Of a stretch of 60,000 bases of DNA, positions 10,801 through 24,000 are shown piece after piece; position 1 is the first letter of the stretch; each line of letters starts with the position of its first letter. The position numbers and the translations under genes were made by a program. The notes beneath the pieces were generated by a model. The model was given only the letters and a program-made list of their open reading frames with translations, made no database searches and had not been told where the DNA came from. The DNA comes from Bolinopsis microptera (Eukaryota; Ctenophora; Tentaculata; Lobata; Bolinopsidae): NCBI RefSeq assembly GCF_026151205.1, contig NC_087082.1, forward strand, positions 7,511,908-7,571,907, read 5' to 3'.

Positions 10801-13800
10801 GGACACTGACTTTAGTCGTATATTAAGATATTAGGACGCAATGAAACTACCGGGCCACGATGTATGGGGACTTGCCATCCCATCCCATGGCAACATTAAA
10901 ATATATCGACTCTGTTACATCGTTTCCTGTTAATATAAAACTCCGTTACAAAATGAACTGGGATCTGGCAATACTACACCTTAGTTCGATAAAATATGAT
11001 AAAGTAATGTTTAACTAGACTTAAGTAAAAGTCTGAAAGTATATAGAAAACAAAATATATACTGCCAGAAAGCTAAATAATAAACTGCGAAGGAATAGTT
11101 AACGTGATATAAAACTGTTCCGAACGATCAAAGGGAGAAATAAATAGATCACGGACGAGGTAACATGCATAAGAAATTACAAGGTTTGGCCTCACACACA
11201 ATATAATTACATGAAGTCATTAACTGTGAAATTGTGCCAGTGTTTAAGAAAGCACGCTGGTTGACTGTTAATAAATAATTTAAGATATCTATGTAAGATT
11301 TTCCGTTCAAAATTCTGGGTGATCAGTTTATCGATTAATAATTTAACATCATGAATAAATTCATTCACTACTGAGGAGGATTTGCATATCCTATATAGTT
11401 CACCTACAAATATTCCATATGAAGGTCTCACAGGTACGTTGGAGTTAAGGTTAGGGAAACTGACGACTTTAAAACTGAAATCACGTCGTTTGTCATATAA
11501 TTTAGTGTAGAAACGACTGTTCGTAATATAAATGTCTAAATCAAGAAAAGTCGTAGATACAATGCTAGAGTTTGTAAGGGAATTCTCTGTTCACCGTGGA
11601 TATTATTATCTGTGTTACGCTATCTCTGGTACATTTTATGCTTTGTAAAAAGCAATATTACTTACATTGTACTTACAGCTGTCTAAAAGTCCAGTTCATT
11701 ACAGACGAAGAGGAGTACAATATTGAAATAACAATAATTTAATTTCTGGTATTAATCAACTTGTTGACAAGATTCAGGGTGGCTGCTCTGATGCATCATC
11801 ATTAGCATCTAGCCGGAAAATCACTCCAAGAAAATTAATTTAATTTAATGTATAAAGATAGAGTCCCGTGGCCGTACGTACCCTATCCCTAATTAAATTT
11901 CACCTACCCCTAATGTTTGTAATGTCGTGTTTCAGGGCGAGTTACCAAACTTCCGGTTCCAGAAGGACTTCCTCCGCCCCTTCGAGACCATAATGAAGAA
12001 CAACGAAAATAACCTGATACGAGACATGGTCGTGAGGTGCATCGCTCAGATGGTAATTTCAACTTTAATACTTGTTGGCTGTTCATAATATTAATATGAA
12101 TGTGTGCATTTTTTATTCAAACATAATAGTTGAAATGTCCAGTCAAAGTTTGAAGAATGTTATTTTTCGGCATATGTTTGAAAAAGTTTTGAATTAAATT
12201 TTTAAATGCAGGTAATTAAGATATAACAATAATTAATTTGATCTTTGTTAATTATGTCAAGATATCATTTTACAGGTAAATAGTCAAGCTCGCAACATAC
12301 GGTCGGGGTGGAACAACATCTTCAGCGTTTTCCACATGGCTGCTGCAGATCGAGACCAAGCTATTGTAGAGCTGGCCTTCCAAACTACTGCCAGCATCTT
12401 CGAGCAATATTTCTCGGTAAGTTTCAAACAACTTCAACATCTTAGAGCAATATTTCTCGGTAAGTTTCAAACTATTGCCAGCATGTTCGAGCAATATTTC
12501 TCGTTAATTTCCATAATTTGTAATTAAGTTCCAAATTTTATAATAACATTTTGAAACAGGTGATAGGAGACTCGTTTCAAGATGCAGTAAAATGTTTGTC
12601 AGAGTTCGCTTGTAACGCTGCGTTCCCTGACACCAGCATGGAAGCTATTCGGTATATCAGACGGTGTGCCAACTATGTAGCCGAGAACCCGGAGGTATGT
12701 TGTTTAACCAAATCCGAACTGCCAGAATACAGTACAGGAGCAGCTGTGATAAAATTAACAGTCTAATGATCAATTAAGCCCCTTTTCCGCATTTTTAACA
12801 GTGACCTTGGTAAATCTGTCATGACTAAGATTTGTTAAATCACCAAATATCCATCATCCTAACCGCCTGACTATCTCAGCAATTTGCGGGAGATGAGAAT
12901 AACCTAGAGAATGTGTGGGTGAAGGGCTGGTTCCCTGTTCTCTTTGAACTGAGTTGTATTATCAGCAGGTGCAAACTGGATGTCAGGACCAGGTAATATA
13001 ACTCACTAACTAACTAACTTACTAATCACTCTTACTTTACATAATTGTTAATTCATATTATTATTATCTCTGATAAGTCACTTCAATAACTTTAATAATC
13101 GATTAAATTGTTCTATCAAATGGGATATTGTGATCTGGGTTCCGAGTTCCACTTTCTCTGAAAATAACTTTGCAAAGACGGGCTCCTTAACCACGTGACT
13201 AACCACGTGACTACTTTTGCAGAGCCCTGACAGTAATGTTTGAGATAATGAAGCACCATGGTAAGGAGTACAAGGTGTCCTGGTGGAGAGACCTCTTTAA
13301 CATTGTGTTCCGGATCTTCGACCACATGAAACTCACGGAGCTTACTCCAGAGGTAGACTCTAGGATCTTGGGCTTCGTTTTTGGAAATGTTAGCGTGATT
13401 TTAGGTTATAATATTTGAGCATACCCTGTGTGGAATATATAGCATTGTTTTGGGAAAGTGTCACATGATTCCCATGCATTTATAAGGTTACGACGTAATG
13501 CTTCCTAGTTCCTACTGAACCTCTCCAATAGCATCTAGCTTTAATTTTATCAGTATTTATATTTTAAATCCAACCCCCCCCCCCCCCCCAGTAGAATTCT
13601 AACTAAACCTCACCCTCCTCAGCAATACAGGATCCAGCGAAAGGAGTGGATGACTACAACTTGTAACCACGCTCTCTACGCTGTTGTGGATGTGTTCACT
13701 CAACACTTCTCAATACTCGCTGAGCTCCTTGTTGAGCTCCTCAATCTCATACAGTGGTGTGTCAAGCAAGGTGAGGTATTATTCTGAAGGCATTTATACT

Positions 13801-15041
13801 GATCTCCTAATCCAAAAAGGTTGCAAGAACCTTCTGCACCGGTGGGAGTGTGTGTCAATGATGCTTCATATTTGTTCCCCAGAGACATTTTTAACACGTC
13901 GGCGATTTTCTCAATCTAACTTAATTGATCGAAAAAGTAGCTTTAAAAATATGATGCTGAGTCCTGACTCCTGAGTGCTGAGTGCTTAGTGCTTAGTCCT
14001 GAGTGCTGAGTGCTGAGTGCTGAGTGCTGAGTGCTGAGTGCTGAGTGCTAAGTGCTAAGTGTTGAGTGCTTAGTCCTGAGTGCTGAGTGCTAAGTGTTGA
14101 GTGCTGAGTGCTGAGTGCTGAGTGCTAAGTGCTAAGTGTTGAGTGCTAAGTGCTAAGTGTTGAGTGCCAAGTGTTGAGGGCTGAGTGCTGACCCTGTACC
14201 CCTCAGATAACGAGCAGCTCGCTAAGTCAGGTATGAACTGTCTAGAGAACCTGGTGATGGGAGCTGGACAGAGTTTCAGAGAGGTTGACTGGGACCTCAT
14301 TATAGACACCATCACTGATGTGTACGCTTCTACCTTACCTGCTGACATGAGGATATGGAAACCTACTTTAGATACTTCCTTCGATCAGGTTAGGTTATAT
14401 TATGTTCATGTTAGGGTTTTGTAACGTTCCAGTACTGTCTTATTTCAACGGGACATGCTAATCTCTACCGCCCTACAACTGTAAACCTCTCTCCCCAGGT
14501 CTCGATGCACAGTGACACCAGCATGGAGCCAGATAACACCCAACTAGCAGTGAGTAGAGCTGACAAGTACCTCTTCCAACATCTGGATATAGGGTGCGTG
14601 GTCCACGCGGAGATAGTCCAGACTATTGACAACATCATCTTCTTCCCGGCTAGTAGCGCCAAGGAGGACGCTCAGATTGATCCGGTTAGTCAGCTTGGTT
14701 TAGCAGAGAAATCCCTGGGTTGGAAGGGGGATCGTATATTCCCACCATGTGTAGTACTAAAACTTTATTTTTTCCACCAGTGCCCATTAACTACTACTAT
14801 ATTTCAGTACTATATCAGTGAGGGTAGTGAGCACGAGGGGATGTTCAACTTCCTCACCACAAAACAGCTCTTCCGAATAGTGGAGTGTCTCTTTGAGTCG
14901 CACAAGTTCTCAAAGGGATTCAACATGGACATAGATCAAAGGAGAATACTTTGGAAATACGGTTAGTAAAAAAGCTTCTTATTAATTTACTATTTGTTAA
15001 TCTATTAATTTATTAATTTATTAATTTATTAATTTATTAAT

Positions 15042-15080
<39 letters not shown>

Positions 15081-18000
15081 TTAATTTATAATTTTATTAT
15101 TTTATTATTTTATTATTTTAATATTGTATTATTCACATTGTATTATTCACATGCGTTTCACAATCAGTTCAATTAAAATTTTAATCCCTTTAATTCACTT
15201 TTTCTAGAATGATAACACTAATGTTTAATGTTATTCAGGACTGCCAATTAGTCAATGAAGTATTATAGAAAATACTTTCAAGTTTCATCCCATTACAATC
15301 ATGCGTTGCTCGTGTCATTTTGATGATATGTTTCTAAACAGTAAAGAGACATTTTTGAATGATCAAAATCATGATAATACATTTATATTAACGGATATAT
15401 TTAATTAGAAATCAAGTTGGGTAGAGGTTATTGCATTTCCCGGAATTTCCAGTTTCTCCAGAAAAGATGCTAAACACCAATGTTAAAACTAAGTTAGATG
15501 TTAGAACTAAGAAACTACCATATACATATACATTATATGATATATGCCTTCGACCTATTAGTAATATATAGTATTATATCCCAATATCAAGTTGAAATTT
15601 AAAGCAATTAAACTGCAACTCGCTCCGAGATAGTGCAAATTAAATTGAAAGGTTTATGATTAGATATCAAATTTAAATTAGACGTTATTCATCATCAAAA
15701 TATCACAAATTATTTAACAAGACTACTATATAATTATATAATTATTTCAAACAAAGAGAAACACTCAAATTAAATCATTAATTATATAATCATATTATAC
15801 AAGACTATAAATAATTAAACTTAACATTGTTGCTTTCTAGTTAAACACTCTCTAAGCTTAAACCATCACACTGTAATTCACAAAACTATCTCAACAGCTC
15901 TACTATAAGCTTCTTTATAAGCTGTCTCAATAACTTGTGTGACTAGTTAAGATAATACTTATTAAGTATCCGAAGTATAACAAGCTAAAATATCAAATTA
16001 ATAGCGAGTTTGTACAGCTTGTTAGTGGTTTAGTGAGTCATTCCTCTTTACAAGTCCGCGGTAGTCATGACTGTAGCCCTCACCGAAGAAGTTATTGTTT
16101 TCGTCCCCCCTCCACGGGAAGGCAGCACTTTGTGAAAAGTTTCCGCAAAACTCTTTCTCAGCGCTGCACCCCGCCATATCAGTATCATTGGACTGAGTGT
16201 AGAGTTGAGCAGTGGTAACACCTGCTGAACTGCAAACATTGTCCTGTAGAACCTCATTATGACGTCATCATCCTTCTCAATCCCAGACTCGTCCAGCTCG
16301 AACCAATTTCCGTAGAACATGGCCAGACTGATGACGATGATGTTGATGGTGTTGCAGATCACAAACACTAGTGTCAGCATCATTATTGTGTTGGTGACCA
16401 CCTTGTTGTTGTTTTGTGTGCCCCCCACACTTGGTCTACTCAGGATAACAGCTTTAATGATAAGGCAAACTATGGAGATAAGGCATGGAATGACAAAAGC
16501 GATCAGGAACATTCCATAGAGAGCAAAATTCTCACTGTATAACTGCTTCAGGTCATCTCCATCCACATCCCCCATAACATCGTAGAAACCTACAGACCAG
16601 GGGAGGTTGCTCCCCAGGAACTCCAAGGTGCAGTAGAAGCCAGCAGCAGACGTGTAGATGTAGTACCACAGGTACAGGTACTGCTTCCTGTTATTCAGGT
16701 ACCCTTCTTCTGTTTCCAGTTCTGGGATTTCAGTCTCGAACGTGGTCCAGTGAGCTTCAATGTTGATGTACTTTTGGGTGTAGACTTCAGCTGCTGCTGT
16801 TATTATCCAGAAGAGTGTTACAAATGCTACTGCAAGGCAGATCCCTCTTTTGCTCGTCTCGTAGAAGGGATTCTTTATCATGATGGTACGGACTATACTC
16901 AGCAAGGCATTGAGAAAAATGGAGACCCTGATTGCAATACTTGAGATGAAGAATGAGATATAACATAGATATTTAACTGAAGGATCTACAAAATCCATGT
17001 CCTTCTCTTCCAAGTCCATTGTTAGATAAAGTATCAGGCAGATCACGGTTACGAAGCTACCCGTTGCTACGAGAATATCTGCCAGAGACATCATAACGTA
17101 CAGTAAAGACACTACATCCTGCTTAAACTTCTTCCTGTAGAACCTAAACACGTGCATGTTCAGGGACATGCAGATGGCAATGAGGAGGATGCAGATAAGT
17201 ATCATGCTTACTCCCCAGATCATATCTTGCTCTCTGTACTCATACTTGAGATAGTAAGCCTTTATGTTAAGGAACTCCGCGTGTATTCCCTTTGATGCTT
17301 TACCTTTACCGTCCCCTCTATCACCATCTCTATCTCCGGGATTTAAAGTTCCATTTGAGGGCCTATCTATGGGGCCATCAAAGGTTCCATTTGAGGGCAT
17401 GTCTATGGGGCCATCGAAGGTTCCATTTGACGGCCCAACTAAGGTTTCATTTGAGGGCCTATTTATGGGGACATCGAAGGTTCCATTTGAGGGCCGATCT
17501 GAGGAGCCATCTAATTGGCTATCGTCTGGCTTGGGCCCTCTACCCGAAGGACTTTTTCTCATATGGCTATCGTCTGGCTGGGGCCATCTACCCGAAGGAC
17601 TTTTTCTCATAATATGTGATCGAGACAAAGTTACTCTTCTTCAATCCTCTTCAAATTCTGTAGTGATGACTTTCTAATAAAATGTATTCGTTAACATTGT
17701 GTATTGGTATAATGCACGTAAGCTATCCTTACTGAATAATTGTCTTGGTTCGGGCATAACGCATAACAAATGCAGATTTGCTCCAAAAATTACATCGTGA
17801 TTTGAAACGAGTCACGCGTACGTGTTTTCATCAATTGAGAAAAAAGCTCGGTTGATAAGTTGGTTGAAAGGATTACCGAACGACATTGGTCGATACAACT
17901 TATGGAGTCTCCTTTGGGTTTACTATTGAGTTATCACTCCAGAGAAAGAGAAAATCCACAACTTGCAATAAACAAATCTGATATAGTTGAGTCTTTATTT

Positions 18001-21000
18001 AAGAAACATTAAAGAATTAGACGTCATGCAAGGTCCCTACTACTTAAGGACACGTTTTCTAAATGTAACTTTTGATAGGTCTATAACAGATAATTACATG
18101 TGATATCGAACTATTGTATCGTTCATGTTGTTATTGATGAGGATAAGATACGATCGTTGTAGCGAAATACACAATAGAATCTGTTAAAACTGTACAGATA
18201 TCAGTGTGTCAGATATCAAGCTCGTTATTCAGGTTGTATTGGCCCGACCTTTTAATAACTAATTCGTGTCAGAATTGAACAAACGATTCATATTATCAAT
18301 CTAAGATTTCGTATAGTATTCAGGTGCATTGTTGTTATATTTCCAGTGTAAATATGACAAATCAAATAATAACGACAAATTCCTAGGCACCTCAAACTCA
18401 CACTCTAGTGAGTCTCGAGACTAAGGATCGGAACATTGCACATTGTGCATTATAATAGACAATAAACACTACTGAAAAGAAAATGTTCCTGTTTCTGGGC
18501 CCATTTCTAAAATCAAAGCAAACAACCGTGAGATAAGTAAACTAAACGTAATGAAGGGCAAAGATAAGTAAGACAGAGATTTAATTAGTAAATGAGATGA
18601 TGATGAGAGGTACCTGATAATGATATACTGTGAACAATAACTCATCCATATTCATATCTCATTTGCTGAGTTGCCCAATATTGTGCAGCTCTCAGTTCCA
18701 TGACCTCACAACTTCTGTAATGTCATCAGTCATATCATCAGTCAGCATCAACAAACCTTCATTATTATTATTCAATAACCTCTTCAGTGGCGTGTGACTG
18801 GGGTATTAACAGTACTAACTATACTATTATTATAGTATCTATATTAAGAGAGTTGAACTATTAATATAACTATTAATATAACATGGGATCTAACTATTGT
18901 CCATGTAATCGGAAATGCCGTATTCATGCTCGAGGCAACCCTGATTAAGTGAAGTAAGATAGAGTTCTGATTAGTATTAATAATAATCGGTACTGGACCT
19001 TGTCCCTCCACTATCCTGTCCCTCCCGGTACCTCTACTACTCCCGCGTCACTAGACGTGGGGCAGCTCTTATAGTACTGAGATAGGAAGATATAATAATC
19101 TTAAATAAGAGCAATACAGGTTTTAATATCTAGTTGTTGGTAGGTTATAATATCAAACCAGTTTGCAGATCTTACCTAGATTATTATTAGTAGATACCGA
19201 CGCGCAATATTATCGCATTATTTTCCTATTAGAACACTAATGATTGGAGTGGACAAATTCTAAAAAGAATATTTTTCTTATCTGTATTTACAAGGTTATC
19301 ACCAACCGTACAGATAAAGTATGTACGTTTTAAGAATTTTAAAGATGATTTGGACTCTTACCGTATGGCGTTGTCGAATTAAAGGGTATACATGTAACAT
19401 GACCGCATGGCGCATATATGAACACTGAACAGTGATATTAGCCTGACTTTTTTAACCTCAAAATATACGAACAATTTAGCGAATGATCTTACTGGCTGAC
19501 ACCGGGAAATAAAAGGTTAGCTGTTTTAACATGATAATTAATAAGCCAATGTTAACCTGGTAACCCTGGTAACCCTGGTAACGCGGTGCACGTGGATATT
19601 CCAGGTCTTTTAATTGTCCGTTATAACGTTTAAAACGTCTTAACTCGCGGTGTCTCAAAAAGATAAACTTCTAAATTTAAATATCTTTAAAAGGTACTCA
19701 GCAATATATTATCAACTATTAACCACTATCTCTTTCAAAACGTGCGGTTAAATGGATCACGGTAATTAAAGGCTAGTAGGTGAAGCGAACAGATAACAAA
19801 CTGAAAGCTGGCAAACTGCCATCTCACTTAACTGATCAAGATACAACTTAGGGGAGTGTTCCAAGAGAAGTATACCGACCTTTAATACCAGAAGACCAAT
19901 TAAATGCGCCAATATAACAAAGAAGTTCCACATGGAATCCTACCCGATACTTTGTTAGTCTACCTATAGTGAAATTTCTTTGTTGTTCATTTTAGTGGGC
20001 AGACAATGGGACGTTCGATGAACTAATTTATCGAATGAAGGAATTTATCAAATGAAGGAACTGGACGAGCTAGCCTCTTTATATTCTATAAAGATGAAGA
20101 TATTATTGTCTTTATATCATCATAATTATCGTTAATATTAGTTGGATCTGATAGAACAGTAGTATGCTAGACTGAAGGGAGTTGGGATGTGTATGCCATG
20201 CTGTTCTCTGATGTAATTATGTATAAAACTACAATTACCTGCCGCGCACTATTAACACAATTAGCTAAATAGCGTCTCTGTAAATTGTTCGTTTCCTCTT
20301 CTTTACCACTACCACATTGAAATTGGTGCAGACTTCATAGACTTCATTGTTTGTTTGCTGTACTTAACACGAAATACTCCCTTTCATACACCCCAAACAT
20401 TGACTATTTGATAGATTGTGATATTGTAGTGTAAATAAAAATCTTAATTTCAATATTCTTTATCATGATGCCATTTCAAAGTTATTGGATATTCAAATTG
20501 TTCAATTTAACTCCGCAATTAATACAAACAAACTAACTTGTTAGTTTGTAAGGGGTTTTCTTTAAAAAATGTTAAAAAATAAAAACAAAATAAAACTTAT
20601 TCTAACTGATCGGATTACAAGTTTATATTAGTATTTGGGTAAATGTTGGTGAAGTGGATTATCTAATGTTCTATTAGATAGTTGATAAGGAAGTTAATTG
20701 GGATTACAATGTAACACAACAAAGTAACAATGACATAGCTGGAAATGGTTTAAGAGATTACAGACACACACAGAAAGCGAGTGAGAGAGAGTGAGAGAGA
20801 GAGAGAAAGAGAGAGTGATTCATTGTTGGATCCTGTTAACTTGTTAACACTAAGCTATACAGATAACATATTATCTCCAACAATATGGTTCTACTGGATT
20901 TCAGTTGTTCCTCCACTTAATATTGGATCTAATTTTGAAGTCCAGCCAACAATTAAGCTACATTTTTAATTTAAATTCAAACGTTATGGAATAATAATGC

Positions 21001-24000
21001 AAGAATTAACCTTAGCTATCTGAATTATCAATCACAATATTTCCAGGATTTAAGGGGCGGACGTTGCCGGATCTACAGAAGCAGGAAACGGCGAGTTTAT
21101 TGTGCTCCTTGCGGATATTACACAAGATATACAGTGATATGACAAGGGTTGACGAGTGGCCTAAAACAGAGATATACCTACACAGGTAACGATTCAGATC
21201 CACCATTTCCATTTTATCTCCCATTATATTGTAATCAGGGGTTGCACAATGTACATCACCAAATAAAGTTATGAAAAGTAAACAATGCACAACACTACTG
21301 GCAAGCCAAAATGTTTGTACTACTCAAGAAATACCGCTAATATTTCATTGTTGAAATAACTGACAAGAGGCCAACATTTCTCATCCATTTTGGAGTTTAA
21401 ATCAAAGAAAATACCATTACCAAAGCAACTACCCAATAATACCAAAGCAACCACCCGAATCTGATGAAAAGTAAACAAATACCTGGTAATCTCACCTAAC
21501 CTCACTGATTTGTTAAATCAAATTCCTGCCGACCACAATACAGTTTCCAATTAGATTTTCCAGTAGTTCAACAAAGCTTTAATTGTGTTGCTTTATATTT
21601 GGTGTCAGGACTGTGGTTTACTAAACTATTTAGAGGTATTTGTTCAGCTGATCAGGTGTAAGAGGGGGAAACAGTACTCCTGGTCAGGCATCTCATGGTT
21701 GTCAATAATCTTCAACTCTGGTTTCTCTTTGTTGTCACAAACAATTTGATTGGTCCATCTCGCCACGTTACAATACGTTCACAGCTTTAAAATTCAATTG
21801 CTTGATAGAATACAACTGATGAGATACTCGCTGATAAAGAAACCGGGAAATTTGGGACAATTTGGGCAATTAGAAACCACTAGCAGTGCCATAGACTATG
21901 GAACAATTACAGCCGATAAATAGAATTATATCAGGGGGACTGTGAAGTGTGGTATGGGGGGAGACCTCATGGAACAGAGTGTTTGAGATGGCGACCAAAT
22001 TACATTTTCCGTTGTAGTTTAGACTAGACGATGTGTAGAGCTCCCTTTTTATACTTATTGCAGGGGTGTTGCCACGCCTCGAACCACTTCAGAGTGATAT
22101 AGCGGACTACAAAAGCTCCTTCTATTGTAGTCTCGTATAGTTATAGCTATTATACGTTATAATTATATGTTACACTATATCATATATCTATTATAGGATT
22201 GACCTAGATGAGACTGTAATCTTAATGTAGTTCGTAATCTACCGTGGCACATGAGGGTCGTCAATCGAAATTAAAATCAATATGGAAAATGAGGAGCCAG
22301 GATCTCCTGAACCGTTTGTGACCCAGGGCCAGGAAGGTCTAAATAACAATCAACTGACATTACTCGGTAGTCATTGGATCCTCGTTAAACCCTGTATAGA
22401 GTGGTATTATTAGATTAATGCATATTATGTATCTCGTTAATTGAGAAAAAACAAAAGAGGATGAATCTTGGCAAATGGCTCACTCCTTAAAGGGTCATCA
22501 CGCTGGAGATTTGGTATCAAAAAATATTCAAATAATGATATACATAGTACGTACATAAGAACGGAACCTCTAACTGATTCAATTACCGAGTTACAGCCCC
22601 AATCCCCATATCACAAATTTCATGTGACGTCAACCCTACTTACTCCATGATCTGACATGCTTGGTTAAAATAACACAGTAGAGCACACGTTTCTATTGTT
22701 AATTCAGTAGTATTTGTGTTCCCACTTCCTTTATTTGTGGTGTTTTGACTTAGTTATATGTATGTTAAAACGGCTTAGTGGCTCAGTTGGTTATTCTGCC
22801 TGACATTGCTTGAGGTACCAGGTTCGATTCCCGACTCTGTCACTAGCCGTGGGGTGAGCGTCGTCGACGCTCAGCTAAGGATCCTGAGTGGTCTATGCAG
22901 CCCCCCGGTCTACTCAGCCAAATACTCGAGAAATCGGGTGTGAGGGTTAAATGAGGAGCTGCCCATTGCAGCAAAGTCTCGGATGAAGAAAGTATGGTAC
23001 ACACTACCTTAACCGTCACTGGCCTAATGTATAATTGAATCCTTCGGCTTCCTGTAATTGGCTGGTTACACACTTGTGTAACAATGTGGCTGTTGGAATG
23101 TCCGAAGTAAAATAAGTGTTGAGATAAAAAAAGTTACTTTCTATTACAACAGTTCAGAATCAGCTTTGGTACTCAATATAAACTTCAATACTTCATGCTT
23201 ATAACATACCTAAAAATCAAATTGTATTCATAACTTTACAATCGTGGAAACAGTTTCTCGAAATATGAAGCTTATGAGAGACTCCTTGAAGGCTGTGTAT
23301 TGGCCTGAAGCTGTCAAGCTGAAGGGTACAGTCTTCTTATTTCCCCGATTACACAAGCTGGTAATGCATACCTCCGATGTTTCCCAATCCAACGGATACC
23401 ACACAATACACATGTTTAGGAAGTTCTTGTATGCGGTAAAACGTAACCCTTCTGCTTTTAATTGACCATTTTTGTAGACGGGCAATTTCCTTTGGTCCAT
23501 TCCGAAGGCACACAACTCCAGTACATCCTGATTGCCAATAACCGTTTTGAACAGTTCGTACTGTCACACACGGTATATTTTTGGCTTCCAAAATCGTATC
23601 CATGAGACAAGTGCTTTCTCGACAGCAATAGTTCTCTATCTCAGATGGCTTTTCCCAGTAATATCCCGCATGTACACCAGTCAGAAAAATGCAATCGTTT
23701 CAAGATTGAAAGGACTGACAGAAAAACTTGTGTTGTGCGGAGATGCCCAGTTCGACTACCCTGGGTACTGTGCCACATTTTGCACATACTCCGTAATGAA
23801 CTGCAAGACAAGCGAGTTGGTAGACATTGTGATCATACAAAAAGGACAGTTCCAGGGTGAGTTAGAAAAGCAGGCTTGCCCACTTCTTCTAGACATTCTT
23901 GTAAACGGGGTAAAGCTGGACATCGGCTCTTTGTAACTGACAGGCACGTAGGAATAGGTTCCATGATGTGTATTAGGTTTCCTGATATCTTTCATGCATT

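Noticed and set aside
14070-14348. Minus-strand frame with repeated LALSTQH
   Set aside because: Translation of the heptamer minisatellite antisense to an ARFGEF exon.
21012-21505. Minus-strand frames resembling small secreted peptides ([15 protein letters not shown]...)
   Set aside because: The hydrophobic start is weak, cysteine pattern matches nothing known to me, and the two frames lack a common gene model.
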